Positions 6,436 to 6,563 of a stretch of DNA of 6,563 bases are shown piece by piece. Source of the stretch: JAAXQD01 sp032126435. GTDB lineage: Bacteria; Desulfobacterota; Desulfobacteria; Desulfobacterales; UBA11574. Each line of letters opens with the position of its first letter. The stretch's first letter is position 1. Location: assembly GCA_032126435.1 (NCBI GenBank), contig JAQBBE010000101.1:1-6563 (forward strand), read 5' to 3'. The position numbers were made by a program, and so were the translations under genes. The notes beneath the pieces are model-generated. The model made no database searches and had not been told where the DNA came from. It saw nothing but the letters and a program-made list of their open reading frames with translations.

Positions 6436-6563
6436 ATGGCCGGTCATCTTTTTCGTATCGAGGGTGTGGGAGAGGTTCTCTTTGAACGCAGCCGGAAGGC
6501 AACACGGGTCAATATTTCGGTGAGACCCTTCAAAGGTATTCGGGTTGCCGTACCGTATGGGGT
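6436..6563 (+). CDS. YgjP-like (DUF45) metallopeptidase, partial N-terminus
   Basis: Only the first 42 codons are in view before the right edge. The visible protein begins MAGHLFRIEGVGEVLFERS and continues with NISVRPFKGIRVAVPYG (26-42). The pattern of a beta-rich start with 'G-x-V-x-F-x-R-S-x-[KR]-A-x-x-x-x-I-x-V-x-P-x-x-G-[IV]-R-V-x-V-P' is that of the YgjP/DUF45 family, whose HExxH zinc site comes later and is outside the window. E. coli YgjP is the best known member; the cellular role of most members is unsettled. The ATG at 6436 is the only sensible in-frame start. Its nearest Shine-Dalgarno-like sequence is a weak AGAG 5 nt upstream, whereas a strong GAGGAGG lies 16 nt away inside the end of the previous gene, so it may depend on coupled translation. 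Confidence 0.72.
   Translation, partial: MAGHLFRIEGVGEVLFERSRKATRVNISVRPFKGIRVAVPYG

Overview
The window looks like chromosomal DNA of a Gram-negative, probably deltaproteobacterial (Desulfobacterales-like) organism. This is an inference from the E. coli-type citrate synthase, the style of the right-hand gene pair and the presence of a proteobacterial-type QEGLA-motif peptidase. No rRNA, tRNA or phylogenetic marker is present to prove it. No mobile element, CRISPR array or RNA gene was seen.

Left part (1-4010, minus strand): three tightly packed genes read leftward. First comes a DUF1704/QEGLA-type putative zinc peptidase (2904-4010), then a complete ATP-grasp ligase (1502-2929), then a second ATP-grasp protein (1-1505) that runs off the left edge. 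The first junction overlaps by 26 bp and the second by 4 bp (ATGA), so the three are almost certainly one transcript and translationally coupled. Two ATP-dependent carboxylate-amine ligase folds with one peptidase suggest a system that makes amide or peptide bonds and trims or removes them. The substrate is unknown. This is the most interesting part of the window.

Middle (4011-5406): a 115 bp spacer carries five copies of TCGAT and two imperfect inverted repeats, and is a candidate control region for the operon. Upstream of it lies a full-length type II (hexameric, Si) citrate synthase, gltA, on the minus strand with all catalytic residues present.

Right part (5407-6563): a 202 bp divergent promoter region separates gltA from a plus-strand pair. 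The pair is a 271-residue soluble protein of unknown function with a very good ribosome binding site, followed after 11 bp by the first 42 codons of a YgjP-like (DUF45) metallopeptidase gene cut by the right edge.

The gltA and right-hand genes look like housekeeping or conserved background. The three-gene operon is the accessory element. There is no gene-free stretch longer than about 200 bp.
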